Source: an uncultured Cyclobacteriaceae bacterium
Lineage (GTDB): Bacteria > Bacteroidota > Bacteroidia > Cytophagales > Cyclobacteriaceae
Direction of reading: 5' to 3'
NCBI GenBank assembly: GCA_937146645.1
Contig: CAKZRQ010000046.1
Span: forward strand, 1 to 55,789
Length of the DNA: 55,789 nucleotides
Positions within the stretch are counted from its first letter, which is position 1, and every line of letters begins with the position of its first letter. Positions 23,745-33,805 of this stretch are shown piece after piece. The notes beneath the pieces were generated by a model. The model searched no databases. It was not told the origin of the DNA and saw nothing but the letters and a program-made list of their open reading frames with translations. Both the position numbers and the translations under genes were made by a program.

Positions 23745-24662
23745 TTAGGTTTCTGGGAAGTGCTTCGCAAAGAGACGTTCCTTATTTTCAGAAATCCACC
23801 GAATGAAGGCTAGAACTGCAGGTGAATGCTTCTTTTGCTTTAGCCATACCATATCCCAATTCCCGACAATCGGAAGACCGGGATAGTCTAAAGTCACAAT
23901 CCTTCCTTCTTCCTTTTCCTGATAAATAGAAAAGTTCGATAATACTGAGGCGCCTAATCCAGCCATTAGCGCTTGCTTCACGGCCTCGTTTGTGGCGAAT
24001 TCCATTTTACTTTTGACAGAGATATTTCTTTGATTAAAGAATTTCTCCATCATCACACGGGTGCCTGAGCCTTTTTCCCTAAGTACAAAAGGAATGTTTT
24101 GCCATTGATTATTTTCGATCTGCTCTCGATAGTATTCAGCATTTTCTGGGGAGCAAGCAAGCTGCCAGCGGTTCTTAGAGAGCGTAACCTTTTCAAAATC
24201 GAAATCATCCGGAAGCACGGAGACTATGGCCAGATCTGTGCTATTTTTCTGTAGATGTGCAAATACGGTTCGTCGATTAGAAACTTCCAGACTAATCTCC
24301 ACATGAGGGTGCAGCTTCATAAAGTCTGAAATCAGATAAGGGATAATATATTTCCCGGTAGATACTGCTGATATGCTGATCTTTCCTGCTAAAAGCCCCT
24401 TCAGATCTAGCATTTTTTGTTCTACCTGATTGATTTCTTTAAAAATCCTTTCTGCAGTTTCTACCAGCTGCTGACCAAATTCAGTCATGTAGATTTTCTT
24501 TCCCACAACTTCCGTGAGCGGAACTTCAAATTGTTCCTGAAGATTTTTTAATTGGATAGAAATAGCTGGTTGGGTCATACCGATGGACTTAGCCGCTTTC
24601 GTAATGCTATTGTGCTCAGCCACCAGCTGCAATGCGCGTAGTTGTTGGAATGAAATATTCAT
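23745..24662 (-). CDS. LysR family transcriptional regulator
   Basis: A 305-residue regulator. The winged helix-turn-helix occupies residues 1-60 (LRALQLVAEHNSITKAAKSIGMTQ then AISIQLKNLQ). The LysR substrate-binding domain covers about 88-300, with VSTGKYIIPYLISDFMKLHP at its start. The type resembles CysL/CbbR-like regulators that are often divergent from inorganic-ion or carbon-fixation genes. It is divergent from the sbtA-like gene with 88 bases between the start codons, so it most likely controls that gene and itself. The effector is unknown. Confidence 0.9.
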   Translation of the reverse strand: MNISFQQLRALQLVAEHNSITKAAKSIGMTQPAISIQLKNLQEQFEVPLTEVVGKKIYMTEFGQQLVETAERIFKEINQVEQKMLDLKGLLAGKISISAVSTGKYIIPYLISDFMKLHPHVEISLEVSNRRTVFAHLQKNSTDLAIVSVLPDDFDFEKVTLSKNRWQLACSPENAEYYREQIENNQWQNIPFVLREKGSGTRVMMEKFFNQRNISVKSKMEFATNEAVKQALMAGLGASVLSNFSIYQEKEEGRIVTLDYPGLPIVGNWDMVWLKQKKHSPAVLAFIRWISENKERLFAKHFPET

Positions 24663-24750
24663 AAGTAAAATCTATATAAAAAAACTATACGAATAAAAAA
24701 TTGTTATGTTAAGACTTTTATTTTATTGATTTACGGCGAATATTTGTTCT

Positions 24751-25710
24751 ATGGATTTTCAACTACTCATTAACAACCTGACCAACCCGAGTTTGCTCTT
24801 TTTTGTGCTCGGGATTCTTGCAGTCAGATTGAAGAGTGATCTGGAAATTCCAGCCACCAGCTCGAAGTTCATCGCCTTGTATTTAATGCTTTCCATCGGC
24901 TTTAAGGGCGGGCAGGAATTATCTCATTCCGCTTTCGATGTAAGCATTCTCTGGGCCTTGCTTTTTGGTGTATTCCTTTCCGCAGCAGTTCCTTTTTACA
25001 CCTTCTTCATCCTTAAAAGAAAACTTTCTACGGCTGATTCTGCGGCCATTGCAGCAGCGTATGGTTCCATTTCTGCTGTGACCTTTGTGACGGCGGTATC
25101 CTATCTGGAATTACAGGGAGTGATTTTTGGTGGACATATGGTGGCTGTCATGGCACTCATGGAAGCACCGGCTATTATTTCAGGAGTAATTTTGTTGGAC
25201 AAATACAGCGAGAAAAAAGCGGGTGGCGACTTTAAGAAGATAATCATTCACGCTTTTACAAATGGGAGTGTGCTATTGATACTAGGAGCTTTGGTGATCG
25301 GATTGATCGCAGATGAGAAACAGGCTGAGGGAATTGAACCATTTGTGACAGATATTTTTAAAGGATTTCTTGCTGTTTTCCTTTTGGACATGGGGATTAG
25401 CAGTGGTAGAAAGCTTAAGGCCTTTTTCAAGTATGGGAAATTTGCGCTGCTTTTTGCTATCCTCATTCCATTGGTTAATGGTCTTATAGTCTCTGTGGTA
25501 AGTGCGTGGATTGCCCCTGAGGCTGGGGATAGATTTATATTCGCTATACTCGCGGCAAGTGCTTCTTACATTGCAGTTCCTGCCGCAATGAAACTAGCCA
25601 ACCCTAAAGCCGACGAGGGCCTTTATATTCCCATGGCGCTGGCCATTACCTTCCCATTCAATATCACAATAGGGTTTCCAATTTACTGGATGGTGATCCA
25701 GAATTTTTAA
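24751..25710 (+). CDS. sbtA: Sodium-dependent bicarbonate transporter, SbtA family
   Basis: A 319-residue inner-membrane protein with about ten hydrophobic helices in two inverted halves. Family features are NPSLLFFVLGILAVRLKSD near the N-terminus, YLMLSIGFKGGQEL, AAAYGSISAVTFVTA and the ASASYIAVPAAMKLANPKAD segment in the second half. In cyanobacteria SbtA takes up bicarbonate with sodium. No SbtB-like PII partner is next to it here. It is divergent from the LysR gene. Its stop codon overlaps the convergent DCC gene by four bases (TTAA shared). Confidence 0.9.
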   Translation: MDFQLLINNLTNPSLLFFVLGILAVRLKSDLEIPATSSKFIALYLMLSIGFKGGQELSHSAFDVSILWALLFGVFLSAAVPFYTFFILKRKLSTADSAAIAAAYGSISAVTFVTAVSYLELQGVIFGGHMVAVMALMEAPAIISGVILLDKYSEKKAGGDFKKIIIHAFTNGSVLLILGALVIGLIADEKQAEGIEPFVTDIFKGFLAVFLLDMGISSGRKLKAFFKYGKFALLFAILIPLVNGLIVSVVSAWIAPEAGDRFIFAILAASASYIAVPAAMKLANPKADEGLYIPMALAITFPFNITIGFPIYWMVIQNF

Positions 25711-26126
25711 GCGGGTGTGTTTGCAGCAGAAAGAAATTTAGCCGCCTCTTCAGGCGTTGGAAGACGACAAGTATTCTTTTTTCCGAACCATTTGTAGCGA
25801 TTCCTAGCGATCCAGTCATAAACTACATCCCGGAATCCTTTAGGCAGATAGATTAGGGGGTAAAGGGCTGGCCACCCTCCAGAGAGATGTTTCGCGATTT
25901 TTAGGGCTGCAGTACTCTTAAAGAATATTTCGTCCTCCTCGACGAGAACTAAGGAGTCCATATAATCCTGAGGAACATCGAATTTACTTGTAAGCTCCTT
26001 TCCTTCTTTTTCCTGGAGAGGGCCTACAAGAAATTGGTCATTTTTGTCTCTTTGGATAATGAAATCGATGGAGGAGTTGCAAAGGTTGCAAACTCCATCG
26101 AACAAGATCACGGACTTATTGGTCAT
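25707..26126 (-). CDS. DCC family thiol-disulfide oxidoreductase-like protein
   Basis: A 139-residue protein with DGVCNLC (10-16; Cys13 and Cys16), the DxxCxxC signature that names the family (DUF393). A hydrophobic strand FLVGPLQE and the region FRDVVYDWIARNRYKWFG with CRLPTPEEA are also typical. The family is thioredoxin-like and presumed to handle disulfides, but its substrates are unknown. Its ATG overlaps the stop of the gliding-type secreted protein (ATGA), so the two are translated together. That gives a hint that it could act on the cysteine-rich upstream product, but this is only positional. Confidence 0.88.
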   Translation of the reverse strand: MTNKSVILFDGVCNLCNSSIDFIIQRDKNDQFLVGPLQEKEGKELTSKFDVPQDYMDSLVLVEEDEIFFKSTAALKIAKHLSGGWPALYPLIYLPKGFRDVVYDWIARNRYKWFGKKNTCRLPTPEEAAKFLSAANTPA

Positions 26127-28909
26127 TTCAGAATTTGAATCGTACCCTTCAGACTTTGCTGCTGTAGCGACTCATCTAGTACATCAAATCTAACAGACCC
26201 AGAGTAGAAATAAGTTCCTGCTGGCAAGTCGTTTCCGTTTTTGTCTTTTCCGTCCCAGCGGATGAAAACGTCATTTTCAGCTGATTCAAGACTATTATAA
26301 GTGAAGACTTCTACTCCCCATCTATTCACAATAAAGATCTCCACTCCAGTCACAAATCTTGGACACTCAGAGAATGGATTATCAAAAGCCTGGAAGGTAT
26401 CATTTACTCCATCATTGTTGGGGGTAAATGCATTTGGCAGCGTGTAATTAGGACAATTCTCGACGCAAACTGTATTAGATGGTTCGCTTTCATTTCCTGA
26501 TCTATCGACCGCAGTGATAAAGTAGCAGCCTCGATAAGTGGTTAGCCCGGTAATGGTAGCTTCCAACTCTAAAGAAGAATACTCGCCAATTAACTCAAAG
26601 TCACTTTCCTCACCTCGATTTGTGAAATATAATCTGTAGCCACTTAGTTCGTCATCACACTGACCTGTGAAATCTGGAGTCCAGCTCAGATCATGCTCAT
26701 ACGTCGCAACATTACAAGGCTGCTCACTTAGATATTCTTCACAAACAGGACCTTCAAATACTAAAACGGGAGGGCATGGAAGCCGATCATCATCAGGCTT
26801 AGCACAGATTATTTGGGCCTTATTCAGAAGGGGGTATTCTAATCCTTCAACATTATAGGCACCTTCAGTTCTTACGTAATAGCAGTACTCAGTATCTCTA
26901 TCCAAAGGCACACCGTTAAAGCTACCATCATCAAGGAAGGTAAATCCGCTTTGGGTAACATCCACCTCTCCGATCAATTCAAAGGTATCCTCATCTGCTG
27001 CATCCGGATCAGTTCTATTTCTATAAACTTCGTGTCTGAATTCACTTATGGAATTATTCCAAGGCACCTCGAAAGTCCAGTTCAGTTCAATTGCTTCATT
27101 AATGATTGAAGGTTCAAGTCTCACCGTTGATGCAGATGATGATGTGTCTATTTTGGTATCACCATCGTAAAGAACCACTCGGTAGTTGTACACCAAGTCT
27201 TCTGTATTCAGACCGGTGTCCGTGAAAAGGGTATCCGAAGTAACCCCTAGAGAAGTCCTGCCTTCCGTTCCGGTAAATCCATCATGCCTTAATAACTCAT
27301 ATTGATAAGGTCCAGGGAATTGTGTCTGATCTATATCATAGGGTGGGGTCCATTTGATGAAAATTTCTCCATTTTCAGGGTCAGTTTCTTCGATATCTAC
27401 ATTCGTTATGATAGGTACATCTACATCAATGGTGATACATATCTCGTCAGACACTACACTTTCTCCAGCTCTAGGTTCTGGATAAGCAGCCACTAGTCTA
27501 TAACAATACGTATTTCCTGGAGCAAGGCCTTCCCCTCCATTCAAATCTTCAAAGTTGAAGGTTTCCATGTCAGTAGTACCAATCAGCTCATACCCGGCAC
27601 GGATGCCAGTTTCACAACTATCTGGCTCATAAGGATCAGAATTGATTCTTCTCCAAACCTGCATTTCATTTGCCGAATTGGCACAGACATACGGATCCCA
27701 ATTAATATCTACCGCCCTTCCTGGTAGCTGCTCGAGTTGATCAACCACAGGAGGTGGACCAATGACCTTGATTCTCCACGTCTTAATATCTACCAAAGCT
27801 GGACCTGCACGTGGCTGATCTGTAATTCTTACTCGCACGTCATATTCTCTTGCTCGGACGTGATTACAAACCGTTTGCCATTCGAAGTTCACAATACCTG
27901 GTGAAGGCTGGAAGCTTCCATCGTCTGGAGAGAATGTAGCGGGAGAAGTTGTTATTTCAATTGGCTCTCCAAAAACTTCAATTTTAATGGGATCTCCATC
28001 TGGATCGGAACCCTGTATAATTTCTTCAATCAATGTCCCCGCCTCCACACAGATGTCTGGTGGCAAAAGCAGTTCTGGTCTTCGATTATCAGAATTTTCA
28101 ATGATAATTTGCATATCACGGACTACATATCCGATTTCCTGCCATATACCATCAAGTTTTCGATACTCTTTGATTCTGAATGCAACATTAAATTGGCCAA
28201 CAGTTCCCGGTGCATCCCAAATTAAATCACCAAAAATTGGGTCTAGTGTCAAAAATGCGGGAGTACTTCCATCTTCCTGATTGAAGCTGAATTCAGGAGA
28301 AGCTGGGCTTCTATAATTATTTACTGGTCGCTGGAAAGCCTGCTTAGGAATATCCATTTCATAGGCAAGGCTATCACCATCAGGATCAAAAGCACCAGGA
28401 TTGTGGATGTACCTTACATTAATGGCTCCATTATCCACGGGAGGAATAGTAAGAACCGGAGAGTTATTGACTCCTATGAAAGGGTCTATGGTAATCTGGG
28501 TTTCCACATAAAACGGAGTATCCACAGAATTATCCATGTTTAGGGTCAGGTCATTTCTATTGAATTCCTGAAAACGAATGGTATACACTCCAGGTCCCTG
28601 GAAAGTGTGAGTTACGACAAAAGTGTTTTTCTCAATCTGATTTCCTAGGGATTCGACTAATGAGAAGTCACTTTCTGTGTTTAATTGTACTTCACGACCA
28701 TCTCCAAAATTCACTGTACCAGGACCGAAAACTACACTTGATCTCGTATCGGTATAACCTACTACTGTAATACGGTAGGTTAATGCCTGAACGGAAATAC
28801 GTTCAGCTATGATCTCTCCAGCTCGAATGTGAGTGGCATAGGTACTGGTAATTCCTGCGAAAAAAAAGAGGAGAAGGAGCCCCCAGGAATACTTCAGAAA
28901 TTTGATCAT
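26123..28909 (-). CDS. Secreted multidomain protein with gliding motility-associated C-terminal domain
   Basis: A 928-residue secreted protein. ATG 28909 gives the signal peptide MIKFLKYSWGLLLLFFFAG with ATHIRAGEI after cleavage. A start ten codons earlier is less likely. After a cadherin/PKD-like N-terminal half (NNSPVLTIPPVD, DGDSLAYEM and similar Asp-rich calcium-type turns), several fibronectin-III-like units follow. The last ~90 residues match the CHU_C/gliding motility-associated domain: LPNAFTPNNDGVNDTF, FIVNRWGVEVF, WDGKDKNGNDLPAGTYFY and a final KGTIQILK. This domain targets proteins to type IX secretion and the cell surface. It is rich in Cys for this class and coupled to the DCC gene. 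Confidence 0.92.
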   Translation of the reverse strand: MIKFLKYSWGLLLLFFFAGITSTYATHIRAGEIIAERISVQALTYRITVVGYTDTRSSVVFGPGTVNFGDGREVQLNTESDFSLVESLGNQIEKNTFVVTHTFQGPGVYTIRFQEFNRNDLTLNMDNSVDTPFYVETQITIDPFIGVNNSPVLTIPPVDNGAINVRYIHNPGAFDPDGDSLAYEMDIPKQAFQRPVNNYRSPASPEFSFNQEDGSTPAFLTLDPIFGDLIWDAPGTVGQFNVAFRIKEYRKLDGIWQEIGYVVRDMQIIIENSDNRRPELLLPPDICVEAGTLIEEIIQGSDPDGDPIKIEVFGEPIEITTSPATFSPDDGSFQPSPGIVNFEWQTVCNHVRAREYDVRVRITDQPRAGPALVDIKTWRIKVIGPPPVVDQLEQLPGRAVDINWDPYVCANSANEMQVWRRINSDPYEPDSCETGIRAGYELIGTTDMETFNFEDLNGGEGLAPGNTYCYRLVAAYPEPRAGESVVSDEICITIDVDVPIITNVDIEETDPENGEIFIKWTPPYDIDQTQFPGPYQYELLRHDGFTGTEGRTSLGVTSDTLFTDTGLNTEDLVYNYRVVLYDGDTKIDTSSSASTVRLEPSIINEAIELNWTFEVPWNNSISEFRHEVYRNRTDPDAADEDTFELIGEVDVTQSGFTFLDDGSFNGVPLDRDTEYCYYVRTEGAYNVEGLEYPLLNKAQIICAKPDDDRLPCPPVLVFEGPVCEEYLSEQPCNVATYEHDLSWTPDFTGQCDDELSGYRLYFTNRGEESDFELIGEYSSLELEATITGLTTYRGCYFITAVDRSGNESEPSNTVCVENCPNYTLPNAFTPNNDGVNDTFQAFDNPFSECPRFVTGVEIFIVNRWGVEVFTYNSLESAENDVFIRWDGKDKNGNDLPAGTYFYSGSVRFDVLDESLQQQSLKGTIQILK

Positions 28910-29131
28910 TTGGAGTGATTGTTTTTTATGAAAACGCAATGCTTAATAAATGGTTAAGTCTTCAGCAGAGCAAATTGGATTTTAGTTTAAATCCGAAAAG
29001 GAAAGTAACTAGAAAAACATGAGAAATTCAAACAATGGAAATCAACAAAAAGTTGATTACATAGCTGATTTAAGAGGATTTTGATTTTCTATTTAGAACC
29101 TTTTAAAATAAAAAAGAGGACATAGATCAGA

Positions 29132-29162
29132 TTGTTTGGCATTGATTGCAGATGTATTTTTG
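29132..29162 (+). promoter_or_regulatory. Putative promoter of the sdhCAB operon
   Basis: TTG (29132-29134), 20 bases, TATTTTTG (29155-29162), an exact TAnnTTTG. The sdhC ATG is 48 bases downstream. This is the main signal found in the 301-bp gap between the gliding-type gene and sdhC. The rest of that gap is AT-rich with nothing else clear. Confidence 0.55.
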
Positions 29163-29210
29163 ATCTTTGAAAGAAAGAAAATCACGTTCTCAATTAAATA
29201 GAAAATATTT

Positions 29211-29894
29211 ATGAGTTGGGTTACCAGGACCTTAAGTAGTACACTAGGAAGAAAGCTAATGATGGCCCTAACAGGTCTTTTCCTTATTCTGTTTCTAACA
29301 GGCCATGTTTCAGGCAACTTACTTCTCTTTAAGGGAGATGGAGGTGAAGCTTTTAACATTTACGCAAAATTCATGACCACGAATCCGGCAGTAAAGATTT
29401 TATCTTATCTGACCTACATCTCAGTGATCGGTCATGTGATATATTCTATTTGGCTTACCCGCCAAAATAAGAAAGCAAGACCTGTTGGGTACGGAGTATC
29501 AAAGCAATCGGGGAGCAGCTCCACTGCTTCTAGAAACATGGGGATTTTAGGAACTATCATTTTGATTTTCCTTGTAGTCCACATGCAAAGTTTTTGGTAC
29601 CAGATGCATTGGGGCGATATGCCCGTAGTCACGATTGAAGGCGAGCAATACAAAGACTTATTTAGCATTGTATCCTTTGCCTTCCAAAATGAATTAATGG
29701 TAATCGGGTACGTAGTGGCGATGGCTTTTCTAGCCTTCCACCTATCTCACGGATTCGCGAGTGCCTTCCAAACCTTAGGGTTAAATCATAAAAAGTATTC
29801 ACCGGCAATAGAGACGTTGGGAAGATTGTATAGTGTTGTGGTGCCTCTACTATTCGCCAGCATGCCGATTTATATCTATTTCACACAGAGCTAA
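29211..29894 (+). CDS. sdhC: Succinate dehydrogenase cytochrome b subunit
   Basis: A 227-residue membrane anchor of complex II, of the single-subunit b558 type with about five helices. Features are the N-terminal [21 protein letters not shown] with the heme-ligand region [10 protein letters not shown], His-containing helices ([40 protein letters not shown]) and a C-terminal helix. It binds two hemes and quinone. First gene of sdhCAB, 11 bases before sdhA. Confidence 0.94.
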   Translation: MSWVTRTLSSTLGRKLMMALTGLFLILFLTGHVSGNLLLFKGDGGEAFNIYAKFMTTNPAVKILSYLTYISVIGHVIYSIWLTRQNKKARPVGYGVSKQSGSSSTASRNMGILGTIILIFLVVHMQSFWYQMHWGDMPVVTIEGEQYKDLFSIVSFAFQNELMVIGYVVAMAFLAFHLSHGFASAFQTLGLNHKKYSPAIETLGRLYSVVVPLLFASMPIYIYFTQS

Positions 29895-29905
29895 TCAATA
29901 GTCAA

Positions 29906-31840
29906 ATGATTCTAGATTCCAAAATACCTGCTGGTCCTGTCGCTGAAAAATGGACCAATCATAAGTTTAGTAGTAAGCTGGTCAACCCAGCAAACAAAAG
30001 AAAATACGATGTGATCGTAGTGGGAACCGGACTTGCTGGTGCTTCTGCGGCCGCATCACTCGCAGAGTTAGGCTATAATGTCAAAGCATTTTGCTTTCAG
30101 GATAGTCCAAGACGAGCTCACTCCATCGCTGCTCAAGGCGGTATTAACGCTGCCAAAAACTATCAGAACGATGGTGACTCTGTCTTCAGACTATTTTACG
30201 ATACGGTAAAAGGTGGTGACTACAGAGCAAGAGAGGCAAATGTTTACAGACTCGCCGAGGTTTCAGTAAACATTATCGACCAGTGTGTGGCGCAAGGTGT
30301 TCCCTTCGCAAGGGAATATGGTGGTCTTTTAGCAAATAGATCTTTTGGTGGAGCTCAAGTATCGAGGACATTCTACGCCAGGGGTCAAACAGGACAGCAG
30401 CTTCTATTGGGTGCTTATTCCGCATTGAGCCGTCAGGTGGCCAATGGCAAAGTGAAGCTTTACCCAAGAACGGAGATGATGGATCTGGTTAAGATCGATG
30501 GCGAAGCCAAAGGGATTGTAACCCGAAATCTAATCACAGGAGCAATTGAAACTCATGCGGCGCATGCTGTTCTTCTTTGCACTGGCGGATATGGAAACGT
30601 ATTCTTCCTATCTACCAATGCGATGGGGTCGAACGTGACTGCGGCTTGGAGAGCACATAAAAGAGGTGCTTTCTTCGCTAATCCTTGCTACACGCAGATT
30701 CACCCAACTTGTATCCCAGTGTCTGGTGATCACCAATCCAAATTGACCTTGATGTCTGAGTCCCTCAGAAATGACGGTAGAGTTTGGGTTCCTAGGACTG
30801 TTGAGATGGCTGAAAAGCTTAGATCCGGCGGCATCAAAGCCAATGATATTCCAGAGGATGAGAGAGATTATTACTTGGAACGAAAGTATCCTTCCTTCGG
30901 AAACCTTGTGCCGCGTGATGTTGCATCTAGAAATGCAAAATACGTTTGCGATGAAGGTAGAGGAGTGAATGAAACAGGCGAAGCTGTATTCCTTGATTTC
31001 AGAGATGCGATAAAAAGAGATAGTGAAGATACCATTCGAGCGCGATATGGAAACTTGTTCGATATGTATCAGCAGATCACTGGTGAGAACCCATATCAGG
31101 TTCCAATGATGATCTATCCAGCGGTTCACTACACTATGGGTGGCCTTTGGGTTGACTACAACTTGATGACTACGGTTCCAGGGCTTTATGCTTTGGGCGA
31201 AGCCAACTTCTCAGATCACGGAGCCAACCGTCTTGGTGCATCTGCTTTGATGCAGGGTCTTGCGGATGGATATTTTGTGATTCCTTACACATTGGGTGAT
31301 TACCTGGCGAAAATAGGTCCTGCACCTGTGGATGCAGATCATCCTGAGTTTGCCAAAGTGGCAAAGGAAGTAGAAGAAAGAATCCAAAAGCTTTTGAGCA
31401 TTAATGGCTCAAAAACCGTGGATTACTTCCATAAGAAACTTGGAAAGATCATGTGGAACGAGTGCGGAATGGCTCGAACTGCTGAAGGTCTTGAAAAGGC
31501 GAAAAAGGAGATTAAGGAACTAAGAGAAGAATTCTGGAAAGATGTCAATGTGATCGGTTCGAATGAAGAACTGAATCAGTCTCTCGAGAAAGCGAATCGT
31601 GTTGCAGACTTCCTGGAATTAGGAGAACTGATGATCGATGATGCTTATGATAGAAACGAATCATGTGGAGGTCATTTCAGAGAGGAATATCAGACTCCCG
31701 AAGGTGAAGCTTTGAGGGATGATGAGAATTATGCTTATGTATCCGCGTGGAGATTTGTAGGTGAAGGTGAAGAAGAGGTGTTGGAGAAAGAGCCACTTGA
31801 GTTTGAGAATGTGAAGCTAACTCAACGGTCGTACAAGTAA
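29906..31840 (+). CDS. sdhA: Succinate dehydrogenase flavoprotein subunit
   Basis: A 644-residue catalytic subunit that oxidises succinate to fumarate. The FAD-binding GTGLAG motif is 40-45, the covalent FAD histidine is His72 in [11 protein letters not shown], and the active-site region includes [24 protein letters not shown] and the [13 protein letters not shown] segment. The conserved [16 protein letters not shown] appears near 430. Length fits the Bacteroidota/epsilon-type B subfamily. It is followed by sdhB after 20 bases. Confidence 0.97.
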   Translation: MILDSKIPAGPVAEKWTNHKFSSKLVNPANKRKYDVIVVGTGLAGASAAASLAELGYNVKAFCFQDSPRRAHSIAAQGGINAAKNYQNDGDSVFRLFYDTVKGGDYRAREANVYRLAEVSVNIIDQCVAQGVPFAREYGGLLANRSFGGAQVSRTFYARGQTGQQLLLGAYSALSRQVANGKVKLYPRTEMMDLVKIDGEAKGIVTRNLITGAIETHAAHAVLLCTGGYGNVFFLSTNAMGSNVTAAWRAHKRGAFFANPCYTQIHPTCIPVSGDHQSKLTLMSESLRNDGRVWVPRTVEMAEKLRSGGIKANDIPEDERDYYLERKYPSFGNLVPRDVASRNAKYVCDEGRGVNETGEAVFLDFRDAIKRDSEDTIRARYGNLFDMYQQITGENPYQVPMMIYPAVHYTMGGLWVDYNLMTTVPGLYALGEANFSDHGANRLGASALMQGLADGYFVIPYTLGDYLAKIGPAPVDADHPEFAKVAKEVEERIQKLLSINGSKTVDYFHKKLGKIMWNECGMARTAEGLEKAKKEIKELREEFWKDVNVIGSNEELNQSLEKANRVADFLELGELMIDDAYDRNESCGGHFREEYQTPEGEALRDDENYAYVSAWRFVGEGEEEVLEKEPLEFENVKLTQRSYK

Positions 31841-31860
31841 AGTTTAGAAAAAGAGCAATT

Positions 31861-32610
31861 ATGAAACTGACAATAAAAGTTTGGAGACAGAAAAACGCAG
31901 CCGATAAGGGCGGTTTTGTGACCTACCCATTGGATGGTATTTCTACAGATATGTCATTCCTTGAGATGATGGATGTTTTGAATGAAGAACTTTCCGAAAA
32001 AGGAGAGGATCCGATTCACTTCGATCACGACTGTCGAGAAGGTATCTGCGGTATGTGCTCCTTATATATTAACGGTAAACCACATGGTCCATTGCAGACC
32101 ACCACTTGCCAGCTCCATATGAGATCTTTCTCAGATGGTGAAACGATCACTATTGAGCCGTGGAGAGCAGCAGCTTTTCCAGTCGTGAAGGATTTAGTGG
32201 TAGATCGTGGAGCTTTTGACAGAATTATTCAAGCGGGTGGATACGTTTCGGTGAATACTGGAGGTGTGCCTGACGCAAATGAAATTCCAATTCCAAAGGT
32301 GGTAGCGGATGAAGCTTTTGATGCAGCTACTTGTATCGGTTGCGGTGCGTGTGTTGCAGCGTGTAAGAATGCTTCTGCGATGCTATTCACTTCGGCTAAG
32401 GTTTCTCAACTAGCCATGCTTCCACAAGGGCAAGTAGAGAGAAAGTCAAGAGCAGAAAAGATGATTGCCCAAATGGATGCTGAAGGTTTTGGTGCTTGTA
32501 CCAATACAGGTGCTTGCTCCGCTGAATGTCCAAAGGGAATTAGCTTGACAAACATCGCTAGAATGAACCGTGAGTATTTCTCTGCAGCGGTGAGCAGCGA
32601 TAATGTTTAA
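31861..32610 (+). CDS. sdhB: Succinate dehydrogenase iron-sulfur subunit
   Basis: A 249-residue subunit passing electrons from SdhA to the membrane. The 2Fe-2S ligands are Cys58, 63, 66 and 83. The 4Fe-4S ligands are in [11 protein letters not shown] (Cys158, 161, 164 and 168). The 3Fe-4S cysteines lie in [16 protein letters not shown] (Cys213, 219, 223). All ligands are present. Last gene of sdhCAB, with a terminator right after it. Confidence 0.97.
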   Translation: MKLTIKVWRQKNAADKGGFVTYPLDGISTDMSFLEMMDVLNEELSEKGEDPIHFDHDCREGICGMCSLYINGKPHGPLQTTTCQLHMRSFSDGETITIEPWRAAAFPVVKDLVVDRGAFDRIIQAGGYVSVNTGGVPDANEIPIPKVVADEAFDAATCIGCGACVAACKNASAMLFTSAKVSQLAMLPQGQVERKSRAEKMIAQMDAEGFGACTNTGACSAECPKGISLTNIARMNREYFSAAVSSDNV

Positions 32611-32630
32611 TTGAAATTCATACTTATAAA

Positions 32631-32663
32631 AAAAGGGTGTCGAATTATCGACACCCTTTTTTT
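32631..32663. terminator. Terminator after sdhB, shared with the convergent cytochrome gene
   Basis: A 13-pair stem AAAAGGGTGTCGA / TCGACACCCTTTT with a four-base loop and T runs in both directions. Confidence 0.9.
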
Positions 32664-32680
32664 GTTTCTTCGAGTTTTGT

Positions 32681-33790
32681 TTACTCACTCTCCATGCTGT
32701 TGATCCAGTCCCTGATCAACTGAACGCCTTCTTTGTGAATGGTAGTTCTACCAATCTCTGGCATCGCTACACCTACCTCGGTGCTATTCATTCTATGTGT
32801 CATGATGGATTCATCGCCATGGCCTGGATAGATATCGAAAGTGAAAGACCCAGCACCATTTCCTGCAGCAACAGGAGTTTTATTTATCCCTAGTTTCATT
32901 GGGTCTTTTTGATCATGAGTAAGAAATAAACCGGAGGTGCTAGCTGGACCTTCAGCGCTATGACAGTGTGAGCAATTAATATCCAGATAAGCCATCGCTC
33001 TATCATCAAGCGGAAGAGATTCAGTTTCATAATTGATCATGGCAGGATGGGCTTCCAGACCTTTGAACCCATTCAAATATCCTTGCTCAGACCAAAAGGC
33101 TAATTGATTTTTAGTCTGAGATCCATAATCTAATTCATTGTTCAGGTGCTTTACCTTCACACCGATAGGAGCCATGATTTCAGATTTATTATGACAGCTT
33201 TTACATTGATTTTTGTTGGGTACGATGTAATCTATCAGCTGTTCTTCTCCTGCAGCATTTGTAAATGAAACTTCTGTCGATCCACCAACAACTTTCAGAA
33301 CTGCATCAGTTTGTTCATCATTCCAGATATATGGCCAAGCTTCCCAACCTTCTTCACCATTAATCATCAATCTGGTTTCGATGATTCGCTTGCCTTTCTC
33401 AGGATCCCTAAAATCTACCGGATAGTAGAAATTCTTGATGATGACTGATCCTTCCGGAAAATCGATTTCTTCCTCGTTGTTGATTTGGGCTACTTCTCCT
33501 TCAGGGAAATATACAAATCGGCTTTTCCATGCATAATCAGTGAATAATGAGGATGCAGGTTTGTAGAGAACTACATTCTCCCCGGCTGCCAAATCAGTTA
33601 TTTCACCTTCGAAAAAGCCGTAGGTCGATAGTCTTTTGTATGGGTATTTTCCATCAGCTTCTTCAGCCTCCAAAACAGCAGTAGCCTTCTTAACTTCTGT
33701 TTTTTCCTCTTGCTGGCCGCAGGCAAAGCCTAGGATTATCAATCCTAAAAGTCCCAGGTATGCACTTATTTTTCTCTCCAACTTCATCAT
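32681..33790 (-). CDS. Diheme c-type cytochrome lipoprotein, SO2930 family
   Basis: A 369-residue exported protein with a lipobox LGFAC (Cys about 24) and two heme attachment motifs, CKSCH near residue 196 and CSHCH near 273. The central GEEGWEAWPYIWND and NKNQCKSCHNKSE blocks and the C-terminal GVAMPEIGRT match the SO2930 family, TIGR03806, known to be paired with TIGR03805 beta-helix proteins. The pair's function has not been established. ATG 33790 was chosen from an ATG doublet after GTG. It follows the beta-helix gene by 15 bases and shares its terminator with sdhB. Confidence 0.9.
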   Translation of the reverse strand: MMKLERKISAYLGLLGLIILGFACGQQEEKTEVKKATAVLEAEEADGKYPYKRLSTYGFFEGEITDLAAGENVVLYKPASSLFTDYAWKSRFVYFPEGEVAQINNEEEIDFPEGSVIIKNFYYPVDFRDPEKGKRIIETRLMINGEEGWEAWPYIWNDEQTDAVLKVVGGSTEVSFTNAAGEEQLIDYIVPNKNQCKSCHNKSEIMAPIGVKVKHLNNELDYGSQTKNQLAFWSEQGYLNGFKGLEAHPAMINYETESLPLDDRAMAYLDINCSHCHSAEGPASTSGLFLTHDQKDPMKLGINKTPVAAGNGAGSFTFDIYPGHGDESIMTHRMNSTEVGVAMPEIGRTTIHKEGVQLIRDWINSMESE

Positions 33791-33805
33791 CACTTCAACT
33801 TTTTA

